From the NCBI RefSeq assembly GCF_943181405.1, contig NZ_CALPBY010000004.1, positions 186,001-250,000 on the forward strand: a stretch of DNA of 64,000 nt, in the 5' to 3' direction. The position numbers and the translations under genes are program-made. The notes under the pieces were generated by a model, which was not told the origin of the DNA, ran no database searches, and saw nothing but the letters and a program-made list of their open reading frames with translations. Source of the DNA: Cellulosimicrobium sp. Marseille-Q4280. Its GTDB lineage: Bacteria > Actinomycetota > Actinomycetes > Actinomycetales > Cellulomonadaceae. Positions 1-6,954 of this stretch are shown here, piece by piece (positions within the stretch are counted from its first letter, which is position 1; every line of letters begins with the position of its first letter).

Positions 1-752
1 GGGTCGGCGTCTACGCGGTCGACACCGCGACGGGCGACCTGGTCGAGCACCGGGCCGACGAGCGCTTCGCGTACGCGTCCACGATCAAGGCCCTCGCCGC
101 AGGGTTCGTCCTGCGGGGCCGGTCGGTCGAGGTGCTCGACGAGCCCGTGCCGGTGACCACCGACGACGTGTCCGGCGCGGGATGGTCACCCGCCACCGAG
201 TCGCGCGTGGGCACGGACGCGACCGTGCGCGAGCTGGGCGCGGCGGCGGTCTCCGAGAGCGACAACGGCGCGTTCAACGCGCTGCTGCGCCGGCTCGGCG
301 GACCGGAGGCGCTCCAGGCCGCGCTCGTCGACCTCGGGGACACGACGACCCTCGTCGACGCCTGGGAACCCGAGCTCAACCGCTTCACGCCGGGCGAGCC
401 CGCGCGGACCAGCACGCCGCGCGCGCTCGCGGACGGGCTCGCCGCGTTCGCGCTGGGCGACGAGCTCGAGCCGGGCGTCCGGGAGGAGTACGTCGGCTGG
501 CTCACGGGCAGCACGACGGGGGACGGCACGGTCCGGGCCGGCGCGCCGGACGGCTGGGTGGTCGGCAGCAAGACCGGCACCGCAGGTCGCCACGGGTCGC
601 GCAACGACGTCGCGGTGGTGTGGCCGCCCGACGGGGCTCCGATCGTGCTCGCCGTCCTCACGGACCGCGTCGCGCCGGACGCGGAGCCCGACGACGCGCT
701 GCTCGCCGACGTCGCACGGACCGTGCTGGGGGCGTACGCCGACCAGGGCTGA
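1..752 (+). CDS. Class A beta-lactamase-type serine hydrolase (5' end outside window)
   Basis: The reading frame is open from base 3, so the start lies upstream. About 249 codons are visible, close to a full class A catalytic domain. The signature elements are in the right order: the active-site Ser in STIK (SxxK), SDN, an omega-loop EPELN (ExxLN, the deacylating Glu) and KTGT before the last strand. The family hydrolyses beta-lactams through an acyl-Ser intermediate and is normally exported; any signal peptide is outside the window. No partner gene is visible. A non-lactamase serine hydrolase of the same fold is possible, but the conserved Glu favours a true beta-lactamase. Confidence 0.88.
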   Translation, partial: VGVYAVDTATGDLVEHRADERFAYASTIKALAAGFVLRGRSVEVLDEPVPVTTDDVSGAGWSPATESRVGTDATVRELGAAAVSESDNGAFNALLRRLGGPEALQAALVDLGDTTTLVDAWEPELNRFTPGEPARTSTPRALADGLAAFALGDELEPGVREEYVGWLTGSTTGDGTVRAGAPDGWVVGSKTGTAGRHGSRNDVAVVWPPDGAPIVLAVLTDRVAPDAEPDDALLADVARTVLGAYADQG

Positions 753-898
753 CGGGTCCCGGGTGCGGCCGGTCCGCAGGACGCCCGGGTCACGGCCGTC
801 GTCGCTCGCGACGGGCCTGCGTCGGCGCCGTGTGGAGATCTCGGTGAGGTCCTGCGACGTGGCGCGCGGTCCGGGCCGGCGCGCGCGAGACTCGCCGC

Positions 899-1480
899 GT
901 GACGACACCTCAGGACGGCGGGCCCGACCGCTCCGAGCGGGTCGTGCGTGCCGTCACGGGGGTGGTCGTGGGCGTCGTGGGGCTCGGGCTCGTGGTCCTC
1001 GTCGTGGCGGTCCTGGGATACCAGATGCTCGTCAGCGGCTGGGCCGAGCAGTACGACACCTCGACGCGGGCCGACACGCCCGCCCCGGCGTCGACGCCGT
1101 CCGCGTCGGCTGATCGGACGGGCTTCTCCGAGGAAGGGCTCGACCTCTCGAACGAGGCGTACCGCCAGCACGTCGGGTCGCCCGAGAGCCACGCGCAGGC
1201 GGCGCTCTCGGTGCCGGACGTGCAGGCGGCGCTCGAACCGCTCGCCTCCGGTGAGCCGGTCGACCAGGACGACGTGGTGTCGGCGCTCGTCGCAGCGGGG
1301 TTCGAGGACGTCCAGGTGCACGGCGGCTCGGTGCTCACCTCCGACACCTCGACGCACGTCGGGGTCGGGGTCGGCGTGCCGGGCGGCTGCGTCTACGGCG
1401 CGGTCGGGCCGGACGGCGTCACGCTCGAGGCGGGTGGCCCGATCGCGGACGGCGGCTGCCTGGAGATGCCGACGCACTGA
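899..1480 (+). CDS. Single-pass membrane protein of unknown function
   Basis: This 193-residue protein starts at GTG. A hydrophilic N-terminus of about 15 residues is followed by one Val/Leu/Gly-rich transmembrane segment (roughly residues 17-42). A Ser/Thr/Pro-rich stretch and a globular domain of about 120 residues follow and should lie outside the membrane. The domain has two Cys (in GGCVYG and GGCLEM) that could form a disulfide. No known family was recognised. Base composition and codon use match the neighbours. It stands alone, downstream of the beta-lactamase and convergent with the CPBP gene. Confidence 0.7.
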   Translation: MTTPQDGGPDRSERVVRAVTGVVVGVVGLGLVVLVVAVLGYQMLVSGWAEQYDTSTRADTPAPASTPSASADRTGFSEEGLDLSNEAYRQHVGSPESHAQAALSVPDVQAALEPLASGEPVDQDDVVSALVAAGFEDVQVHGGSVLTSDTSTHVGVGVGVPGGCVYGAVGPDGVTLEAGGPIADGGCLEMPTH

Positions 1481-1556
1481 GCGGACGTCGCGGCGCGTCC
1501 GGCCCGCAGGCCACGCCTGAGCGCGTGTCTCGCCCGCCCGCGTGCCCGCCCGCGTG

Positions 1557-2405
1557 TCACGCCAGGCCGAGCGACTGCTTCCACTCGAGCGGCAGGAGCG
1601 CGTAGCCGACGAACGCGACGACGTCGAGCAGCGTGTGCGCGATCACGAGGGGCATGACGCGGTGCCGTCCCCACCGGCTCGTGTAGAACCACGAGAACAC
1701 GACGCCCATGACGACGTTGCCGACGAACGGCCCGATGCCCTGGTACAGGTGGTACGAGCCGCGCAGCAGCGAGCTCGCGACGACGAACTTCACGCGCCCC
1801 CACCCGAGGTCGCGCGTGCGCTCGTACAGGTAGCCGACGGCGATGACCTCCTCGAGCAGGCCGTTCTGCAGCGCCGCGAGGACCAGGACGGGAACGGTCC
1901 ACCACGCCGCGTTGAGCGCCGCTGCCTGGACCTCGACGGTGATGCCCATCGCCCGACCCGCGAGGTAGAACGCGAGGCCCGGGACGCCGATGGCGGCGGC
2001 GAGCGCGAACCCCCAGCCGACGTCACGCAGGGGGCGGGCGCCGTCGAGCCCGATCGCCCGGACCGCGGACCGGCCCCGCGCGCTGAGCAGGTACAGCGCG
2101 AGCGCGACGGGCAGGACCGCGAAGAAGATCCCGACGAGCTGGTACGTGAGGTCGAGGTACGGCCGCGCCGACTGGCTGACGTTGAGGCTCGCCGACTGGT
2201 CGCGCAGCGGCGTGCCCGCGGTGAGCCGCGCGACGATGTTGATGATCGCGTAGACGGCGGACCTGCCGAGGCTCAGACCGAGGACGATCCAGATCTCCGC
2301 CCCGATGCGGCGTCGCGTCGCGCGGTCGGGGCGCGCTGGAGCGGCGGTCGTCGCGACGTCGTCCGTCGTCACGACCGGCGCGGCGGTCGGGTCGGGGGCT
2401 GGCAC
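1557..2405 (-). CDS. CPBP-family intramembrane glutamic protease
   Basis: A 282-residue protein with a hydrophilic N-terminus of about 35 residues and roughly seven hydrophobic segments. The family motifs are visible: EEVIAVGYLYER (Glu-Glu pair), a His in RGSYHLYQG, and IAHTLLDV near the end. CPBP (Abi/Rce1-like) proteins are membrane-embedded proteases used in prenyl-protein processing, bacteriocin self-immunity or unknown roles. The GTG start is favoured because a TATAAC element ends six bases before it, suggesting a leaderless transcript. No bacteriocin gene is adjacent, so the substrate is unknown. Confidence 0.85.
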   Translation of the reverse strand: MPAPDPTAAPVVTTDDVATTAAPARPDRATRRRIGAEIWIVLGLSLGRSAVYAIINIVARLTAGTPLRDQSASLNVSQSARPYLDLTYQLVGIFFAVLPVALALYLLSARGRSAVRAIGLDGARPLRDVGWGFALAAAIGVPGLAFYLAGRAMGITVEVQAAALNAAWWTVPVLVLAALQNGLLEEVIAVGYLYERTRDLGWGRVKFVVASSLLRGSYHLYQGIGPFVGNVVMGVVFSWFYTSRWGRHRVMPLVIAHTLLDVVAFVGYALLPLEWKQSLGLA

Positions 2406-2411
2406 CGTCCG

Positions 2412-2417
2412 GTTATA
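2412..2417 (-). promoter_or_regulatory. Probable -10 element of a leaderless promoter (CPBP gene)
   Basis: TATAAC on the minus strand, six bases before the GTG start. The spacing matches the TANNNT-6/8-start arrangement seen before several other genes in this window. Confidence 0.5.
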
Positions 2418-2487
2418 GCACCGCCACCCGGGTGCGGGCTCGACGTCTGCTGGACGCGGGCTGCCTGCCGAGCACGTCCCGGCGCGG

Positions 2488-2778
2488 TCAGACGTCGCGG
2501 GGCGGGCGCCCGGGGCGGCGGACGGGCCGGACGTCGCGGGGGAGGCGGTCGGCGTCGGACAGCGCGCCGCGCAGCAGCATCTCGATCTGCGCGTTGACGC
2601 TGCGCAGGTCGTCCGCGGCCCAGCGGGCGAGCGCGTCGTGCACGGCGGGGTCGAGCCGCAGCAGCACCGACTTGCGCTGCACCCTGCGCGGCCGCTCCGC
2701 GGGCACGCCCGTGCCCGACGACGGTCCGTCGCCGTCGTCGGGCACGTCCGGCCGCCGCTCGGGCGGAGCAGGGGTCAC
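2488..2778 (-). CDS. Ribbon-helix-helix-like small protein coupled to the SPFH gene
   Basis: A 96-residue protein. The GTG start overlaps the TGA of the upstream SPFH gene by four bases (GTGA), implying translational coupling. After a disordered N-terminus of about 27 residues, the core (KSVLLRLDPAVHDALARWA then SVNAQIEMLLRGAL) looks like an Arc/MetJ-type ribbon-helix-helix, a fold that usually dimerises and binds DNA. The tail is Arg/Pro-rich. Small proteins of this type are often found behind SPFH genes in actinobacteria. Whether it represses the operon is inference; a palindrome lies in the operon's promoter region. Confidence 0.72.
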   Translation of the reverse strand: MTPAPPERRPDVPDDGDGPSSGTGVPAERPRRVQRKSVLLRLDPAVHDALARWAADDLRSVNAQIEMLLRGALSDADRLPRDVRPVRRPGRPPRDV

Positions 2779-3743
2779 CGGTACAGCGACCCCGTGTTGA
2801 CGACAGGGGTCACGCGGCTGTCGCCGCACAGCACGACGAGCAGGTTGGACACCATCGTGGCGCGACGCTCGTCGTCGAGCGTGACGATGTCGTCGGCCTC
2901 CAGGCGGGAGAGCGCGTCCTCGACCATCGAGACCGCGCCCTCGACGATGCGCGAGCGGGCGGCGATGATCGCGCCGGCCTGCTGGCGCTGCAGCATGGCC
3001 TGGGCGATCTCGGGCGCGTACGCGAGGTTGGAGATGCGCGCCTCGATGACCTCGACGCCCGCGACGACGACGCGCTCCGCGACCTCGGCGGCGATCTCGG
3101 CCGAGACGACCTCCGTCGCGCCGCGCAGGGACTCCTCCCCGGCGTCGGCGTCGTCGTAGGGGTGCGACATCGCGACGTGGCGCAGCGCGGACTCGGACTG
3201 GACCACGACGAAGTCGTCGTAGTCCTCGACGGCGAAGCTCGCCTTCGCGGTGTCCGCGACCTGCCAGACGACGATCGCCGCGATGTTGATGGGGTTGCCG
3301 TCGGCGTCGTTGACCTTGAGCTCGCTCGTCTCGAAGTTGCGCACGCGCACGGAGACGCGACGGCGCGTGCTGAAGGGGACGGTCGCGACGAGGCCCGTGC
3401 GGCGCACCGTGCCGAGGTACCGGCCGAAGAACTGGACCACGACCGTCTCGCCGGGGTTCACGACGGCGACGCCGGTCGGGAGGAAGACCCCGACGAGGAA
3501 CAGCACGACACCGACGGTGATGAGGACGCCCGGGCTGCCCAGCTCGGCCGCCGCGGCGACGACGAGGCCGACGCCTCCGAGGAGGAGCAGCACGCTGAGC
3601 GCGATGACGCCGGCCGCGCCGCCCGCACCGAGGGACCACGCGGGGCGTTCGGTGACGTCCACCCGGGTCCCGGCGTGACCCACCGGGCGGCCCACGGGCT
3701 CGCCACCCACGGAGTCTTGCGGGGGTGCTGCGCTCTCGGTCAC
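2775..3743 (-). CDS. SPFH/Band 7 (prohibitin-stomatin) membrane protein
   Basis: The GTG start at 3743 is preceded by AGGAGAGG, giving 322 residues; a TTG 16 codons upstream has no such site. Two adjacent hydrophobic segments (about residues 40-105) are followed by a Band 7 domain with features such as VNPGETVVVQFFGRYLGT, and a C-terminal helical region. SPFH proteins form oligomeric membrane scaffolds. This one heads a two-gene operon with a ribbon-helix-helix-like protein. The precise role is unknown. Confidence 0.88.
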   Translation of the reverse strand: MTESAAPPQDSVGGEPVGRPVGHAGTRVDVTERPAWSLGAGGAAGVIALSVLLLLGGVGLVVAAAAELGSPGVLITVGVVLFLVGVFLPTGVAVVNPGETVVVQFFGRYLGTVRRTGLVATVPFSTRRRVSVRVRNFETSELKVNDADGNPINIAAIVVWQVADTAKASFAVEDYDDFVVVQSESALRHVAMSHPYDDADAGEESLRGATEVVSAEIAAEVAERVVVAGVEVIEARISNLAYAPEIAQAMLQRQQAGAIIAARSRIVEGAVSMVEDALSRLEADDIVTLDDERRATMVSNLLVVLCGDSRVTPVVNTGSLYR

Positions 3744-3792
3744 GGTCGCCGTCCTCTCCTGCGGCCGACGGCCGCTGCCGATGTATAGCAAA

Positions 3793-3802
3793 GTGATATC
3801 AC
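3793..3802. promoter_or_regulatory. GTGATATCAC palindrome upstream of the SPFH operon
   Basis: A perfect 10-bp AT-containing palindrome about 50 bp upstream of the SPFH start, next to a minus-strand TATACA that could be a -10 element. It is a plausible operator for the ribbon-helix-helix-like protein, but this is inference from position and symmetry only. Confidence 0.35.
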
Positions 3803-3846
3803 ATTATCCGGCCGAACATGACATGGCGGTCGTTCTGCGGCCGTTG

Positions 3847-3869
3847 GCGACCTTCAGGTCGTGCTCGGC
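3847..3869. repeat. Half copy of the intergenic palindrome family (family A)
   Basis: One arm of the family seen complete near 13.6, 34.7 and 36.6 kb: GCGACC-TTCAGGTCGTGCTCGGC. The opposite arm is missing. Confidence 0.55.
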
Positions 3870-3911
3870 GGGCTCAGGGGGTTGTCCTCGGGGCCGACCT
3901 GTGCGACTCTA

Positions 3912-3923
3912 CAAACAGGTTTG
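3912..3923. promoter_or_regulatory. CAAAC-AG-GTTTG inverted repeat, possible operator
   Basis: A 5-bp inverted repeat lies about 36 bp upstream of the membrane-protein start, with a further CAAAC just downstream. It sits where the promoter of the four-gene operon should be and could bind the operon's own winged-helix protein. Only symmetry and position support this. Confidence 0.3.
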
Positions 3924-3958
3924 CAGCACAAACTACTCTGCGAGGACGGACAGCGAGC

Positions 3959-4675
3959 ATGACGAGCGACCACGACGGCCCGAGCGACGACCCGTCCTCC
4001 GCCGAGACCCGCCAGGTCTTCGACCCTGCCGAGACCCTGCGGCTCATCCAGCAGCAGCAGGACCGTGCGCGCGCCGCGACGGAGCCCGACGGCCGCCTGC
4101 TCTTCCTGGCCTGGGGCCTCGCGTGGCTCGTCGGCTACCTCTGCCTGTTCCTGAGCGCGGACGCCGACGGGCAGGCGGCGCCGTGGGCGTTCTTCGTCTT
4201 CTCGGGCGCGATCATCTCGGCCGTCGCGTTCACGATCGTCCACTCGGTCACGCGCACGGCCGGCACCCGCGGCGTCAGCGCGCGCACCGGTGCGATGTAC
4301 GGCTGGTCGTGGATGCTCGGGTTCCTCGCGCTCGGGCTCGTCCTCGGCGGGCTCGGTCGTGCCGGGGCCTCCGAGGAGGTCATGGCGCTCGCGAGCAACG
4401 CGTTCGCGTGCATCGTCGTGGGGCTCCTGTACCTCGGGGGAGCGGCCGCGTTCCAGGACGTGCGGCTCTTCGCGCTCGGCGTGTGGATCCTGCTCGTCGC
4501 CGCGGCCGCGACCTTCGCGGGACTCCCGCTCACCTACCTCGTCATGGCGGCCCTCGGTGGCGGGGGCTTCCTCGTGATGGCCGGGATCGAGCACGGGCTG
4601 CGTGCCCGACGACGGAGCGTCGCCGCTCGCTGCGTGGGCACCACGTCCGGGGCGGGGGAGGCGGTCGATGCCTGA
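3959..4675 (+). CDS. Polytopic membrane protein of an ABC exporter operon
   Basis: The ATG start gives 238 residues; the longer upstream frame overlaps promoter-like sequence. A cytoplasmic N-terminus with PAETLRLIQQQQDRA is followed by about six hydrophobic segments. No catalytic motif is seen. Its stop overlaps the next gene by eight bases, so it is the first gene of an operon with a winged-helix protein and an ABC-2 ATPase/permease pair. Small membrane proteins of this kind often accompany HTH/ABC-2 exporters in actinobacteria. Sensing or accessory function is inference. Confidence 0.75.
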   Translation: MTSDHDGPSDDPSSAETRQVFDPAETLRLIQQQQDRARAATEPDGRLLFLAWGLAWLVGYLCLFLSADADGQAAPWAFFVFSGAIISAVAFTIVHSVTRTAGTRGVSARTGAMYGWSWMLGFLALGLVLGGLGRAGASEEVMALASNAFACIVVGLLYLGGAAAFQDVRLFALGVWILLVAAAATFAGLPLTYLVMAALGGGGFLVMAGIEHGLRARRRSVAARCVGTTSGAGEAVDA

Positions 4676-4973
4676 CGTCGAGCTCGACTCGGTCATCCAC
4701 GCCCCCGCCCGGCTGCGCGTCGTCGCGACGCTCGCCGCGCTCGGCGCCGGCGACGAGCTGTCCTTCCCCAAGCTGCAGAAGCTGCTCGACATGACGGCCG
4801 GCAACCTGTCGACCCACCTGCGCAAGCTCGAGGACGCGGGCTACGTGCGCGTCACCAAGACCCACGAGGGCCGCACGCCGGCCACGTACCTCGCGCTCAC
4901 GGTCCACGGCCGCAGCGCGTTCGAGGACTACACCACGGCACTGAACACCCTCCTGAGAGGAGCCGGAGCATGA
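4668..4973 (+). CDS. Winged-helix transcriptional regulator (MarR/ArsR-like, HTH_34 type)
   Basis: A 101-residue protein that is essentially one winged-helix domain: LSFPKLQKLLDMTAGNLSTH is the helix-turn-helix and VTKTHEGRTPATYLALT the wing. The ATG at 4668 is chosen because GGGGAGG precedes it and it overlaps the upstream stop by eight bases. Its own stop overlaps the ABC ATPase start as ATGA. It most likely autoregulates the exporter operon; the ligand is unknown. Confidence 0.88.
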   Translation: MPDVELDSVIHAPARLRVVATLAALGAGDELSFPKLQKLLDMTAGNLSTHLRKLEDAGYVRVTKTHEGRTPATYLALTVHGRSAFEDYTTALNTLLRGAGA

Positions 4974-6001
4974 ACGTCTCACGCACCCGGACGGACCGGG
5001 CCGCAGGCCCCGGCACCCGCACCGACGCCGACACCCGCACCGAGACCGGCACCGCGGCCGGCGCCGCGCCGTCGGGCACCGCCGCCGACCGACCGGTGGT
5101 CGCCGCCGACCACGTGACGCGGCGCTTCGGGCAGGTCGTCGCGCTCGACGACGTGTCGCTCACCGTAGGCGCGGGCGAGCTCGTCGGCCTGCTCGGCCCG
5201 AACGGCGCCGGGAAGTCGACGCTGCTGTCCCTGGTCAGCGGGCAGCGCAAGCCCGACGCGGGCACCGTGCGCCTGTTCGGCGGCGACCCGCGCGACGCCC
5301 GGAGCCGCGTCTCGCTCGGCATCACGCCGCAGGAGACCGGCCTGCCCGCGACGCTCAAGGTCCGCGAGGTCGTGGACTTCGTGGGCGGCCACTACCCCGA
5401 CCCCGTCCCGACCGGAGAGCTGCTCGACCAGTTCGGCCTCACCGAGCTCGCCGGCCGCCAGACCGGCGCGATGTCCGGCGGGCAGAAGCGTCGCCTCGCG
5501 GTGGCGCTCGCGCTCGTCGGCCGGCCGGCCGTCGTCCTGCTCGACGAGCCCACCACCGGCCTCGACGTCGGCGCCCGGCAGACGCTGTGGGACGCGATCC
5601 GCGCGTACCACGCCGACGGCGGGACCGTCCTCCTCACGAGCCACTACCTCGAGGAGGTGCAGGCGCTCGCGGAGCGGGTCGTCGTCATCGACCAGGGCGT
5701 GGTCCGGGCCGACGACTCGCTCGACGCGATCCTGCGGCGCGTGGCGCTGCGCCGCGTCGTCGTGCGGTCGACGACCGACCTCGCGGCGTGGCCCGGCGTG
5801 GTCCGGTCCGAGCGTGCCGCCGACGGCCGGCAGGAGCTGTACACGCCCGACGCCGACGCGCTCGTCCGCGAGCTCGTCACCTCGGGCGTCGACTTCCACG
5901 ACCTCGAGATCCGGGGCGCGAGCCTCGAGGAGGCGTTCGAGCAGATGGTCGCACGCGACGGCGCGTCGACCCCCACCACGACCGACGGAGGACGGCGATG
6001 A
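4970..6001 (+). CDS. ABC-2 type transporter ATP-binding subunit
   Basis: A 343-residue ABC ATPase. A low-complexity Thr/Arg/Asp/Ala-rich extension of about 42 residues precedes the nucleotide-binding domain. The Walker A GPNGAGKST (76-84), Q-loop TPQETG, signature SGGQKRRL (168-175), and Walker B VVLLDEPTTGLD (about 187-198) are intact, with the H-loop in LTSHYLEE. It pairs with the permease that follows (ATGA overlap) and probably exports a drug, lipid or peptide. The substrate cannot be told from sequence. Confidence 0.95.
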   Translation: MNVSRTRTDRAAGPGTRTDADTRTETGTAAGAAPSGTAADRPVVAADHVTRRFGQVVALDDVSLTVGAGELVGLLGPNGAGKSTLLSLVSGQRKPDAGTVRLFGGDPRDARSRVSLGITPQETGLPATLKVREVVDFVGGHYPDPVPTGELLDQFGLTELAGRQTGAMSGGQKRRLAVALALVGRPAVVLLDEPTTGLDVGARQTLWDAIRAYHADGGTVLLTSHYLEEVQALAERVVVIDQGVVRADDSLDAILRRVALRRVVVRSTTDLAAWPGVVRSERAADGRQELYTPDADALVRELVTSGVDFHDLEIRGASLEEAFEQMVARDGASTPTTTDGGRR

Positions 6002-6825
6002 GCACGACGGCGAGCAGGACCCGCCCGGGCGAGGGCCCGGCGTCGGGCACGACGGGCGGCCGCGCGGCCCTGCCCGGTCCGGTGCGGCTGACCTGGCTGC
6101 ACCTGCGCTACCAGTTCCTCGAGACGGTCCGCGTGCCGATCGCGGTGCTCGGCAACCTGCTGTTCCCGGCGCTCGCGATGTTCTTCTTCGTCGTGCCGCA
6201 GGAGGCCGTCGCGCAGGACCCGGTCGCGGCGACCACGGCCGTCGCGTCGCTCGGGCTGTTCGCGATCTGCTCGGCGAGCCTGTTCACGTACGGGCTCGGC
6301 GTCGCGGAGGACCGCCAGCTCCCGTTCGACCCGTTCGTGCGGTCGCTGCCCGCAGGGCCCGCTCCGCGCATGGTCGCGCGCATCCTCAACGGCGGGATCT
6401 TCTCGCTGTTCGGGGTCGTCCCGCTGATCCTCATCGCGTGGCTGTTCACCGAGGCGAGCGTGACCTGGTCGCAGCTCCTCGCCGGCGTCGGGACGGTGCT
6501 GATCGTCTCCGTGCCGTTCGTGCTGCTCGGCATGGCGGTCGGGTACTCGCTGTCCGCGAAGGCGGCGCTGCCCGTCGTGCAGGTGATCCTCTTCCCGCTC
6601 GCGTTCGCCGGCGGTCTGTTCCTCCCGCCGTTCCTCTTCCCGCCGTGGCTCGACGCCATCTCGATGGCGACACCGACGCGCGCCGGCCGCGACCTGCTCG
6701 TCCAGGCGCTCACGGGCGAGCCGGCGTACGGGCTCGCGTGGCCCGTGCTCATCGGGTGGACCGTGCTGTTCGCTGCGCTCGCCGTGGGCGCATACCGCCG
6801 CGACGAGGGCCGTCGCTTCCGCTGA
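5998..6825 (+). CDS. ABC-2 type transporter permease subunit
   Basis: A 275-residue protein starting at an ATG that overlaps the ATPase stop. About six hydrophobic segments follow a 40-residue cytoplasmic N-terminus. The C-terminal part contains LFPLAFAGGLFLPP and a short loop before the last helix, as in ABC-2 exporters such as the daunorubicin or Nod-type permeases. It forms the membrane channel for the preceding ATPase. It is the last gene of the operon; a strong hairpin follows. Confidence 0.92.
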   Translation: MSTTASRTRPGEGPASGTTGGRAALPGPVRLTWLHLRYQFLETVRVPIAVLGNLLFPALAMFFFVVPQEAVAQDPVAATTAVASLGLFAICSASLFTYGLGVAEDRQLPFDPFVRSLPAGPAPRMVARILNGGIFSLFGVVPLILIAWLFTEASVTWSQLLAGVGTVLIVSVPFVLLGMAVGYSLSAKAALPVVQVILFPLAFAGGLFLPPFLFPPWLDAISMATPTRAGRDLLVQALTGEPAYGLAWPVLIGWTVLFAALAVGAYRRDEGRRFR

Positions 6826-6863
6826 CCTCGCCCGGGAGGGTGCGCGAGCGGCGTCGCGGGGCA

Positions 6864-6889
6864 CGGGAGGGCGCGCGAGCGCCCTCCCG
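6864..6889. terminator. Strong hairpin between the ABC permease and copA
   Basis: CGGGAGGGCGC - GCGA - GCGCCCTCCCG, an 11-bp perfect stem with a GNRA-type tetraloop. It sits between two convergent genes and could act in both directions. There is no U-tract. The downstream arm plus CACCCCGCTCC is repeated once more near 6925-6947. Confidence 0.6.
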
Positions 6890-6954
6890 CACCCCGCTCC
6901 CGCCAGGCCCGCCACGATCGCGCGCGCCCTCCCGCACCCCGCTCCGGCGCCTCG

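Noticed and set aside
3818-3958. 47-codon N-terminal extension of the membrane protein before the ABC exporter
   Set aside because: The extension covers a repeat half copy and an operator-like dyad, and its residues are unlike protein. ATG 3959 starts a normal-looking N-terminus.
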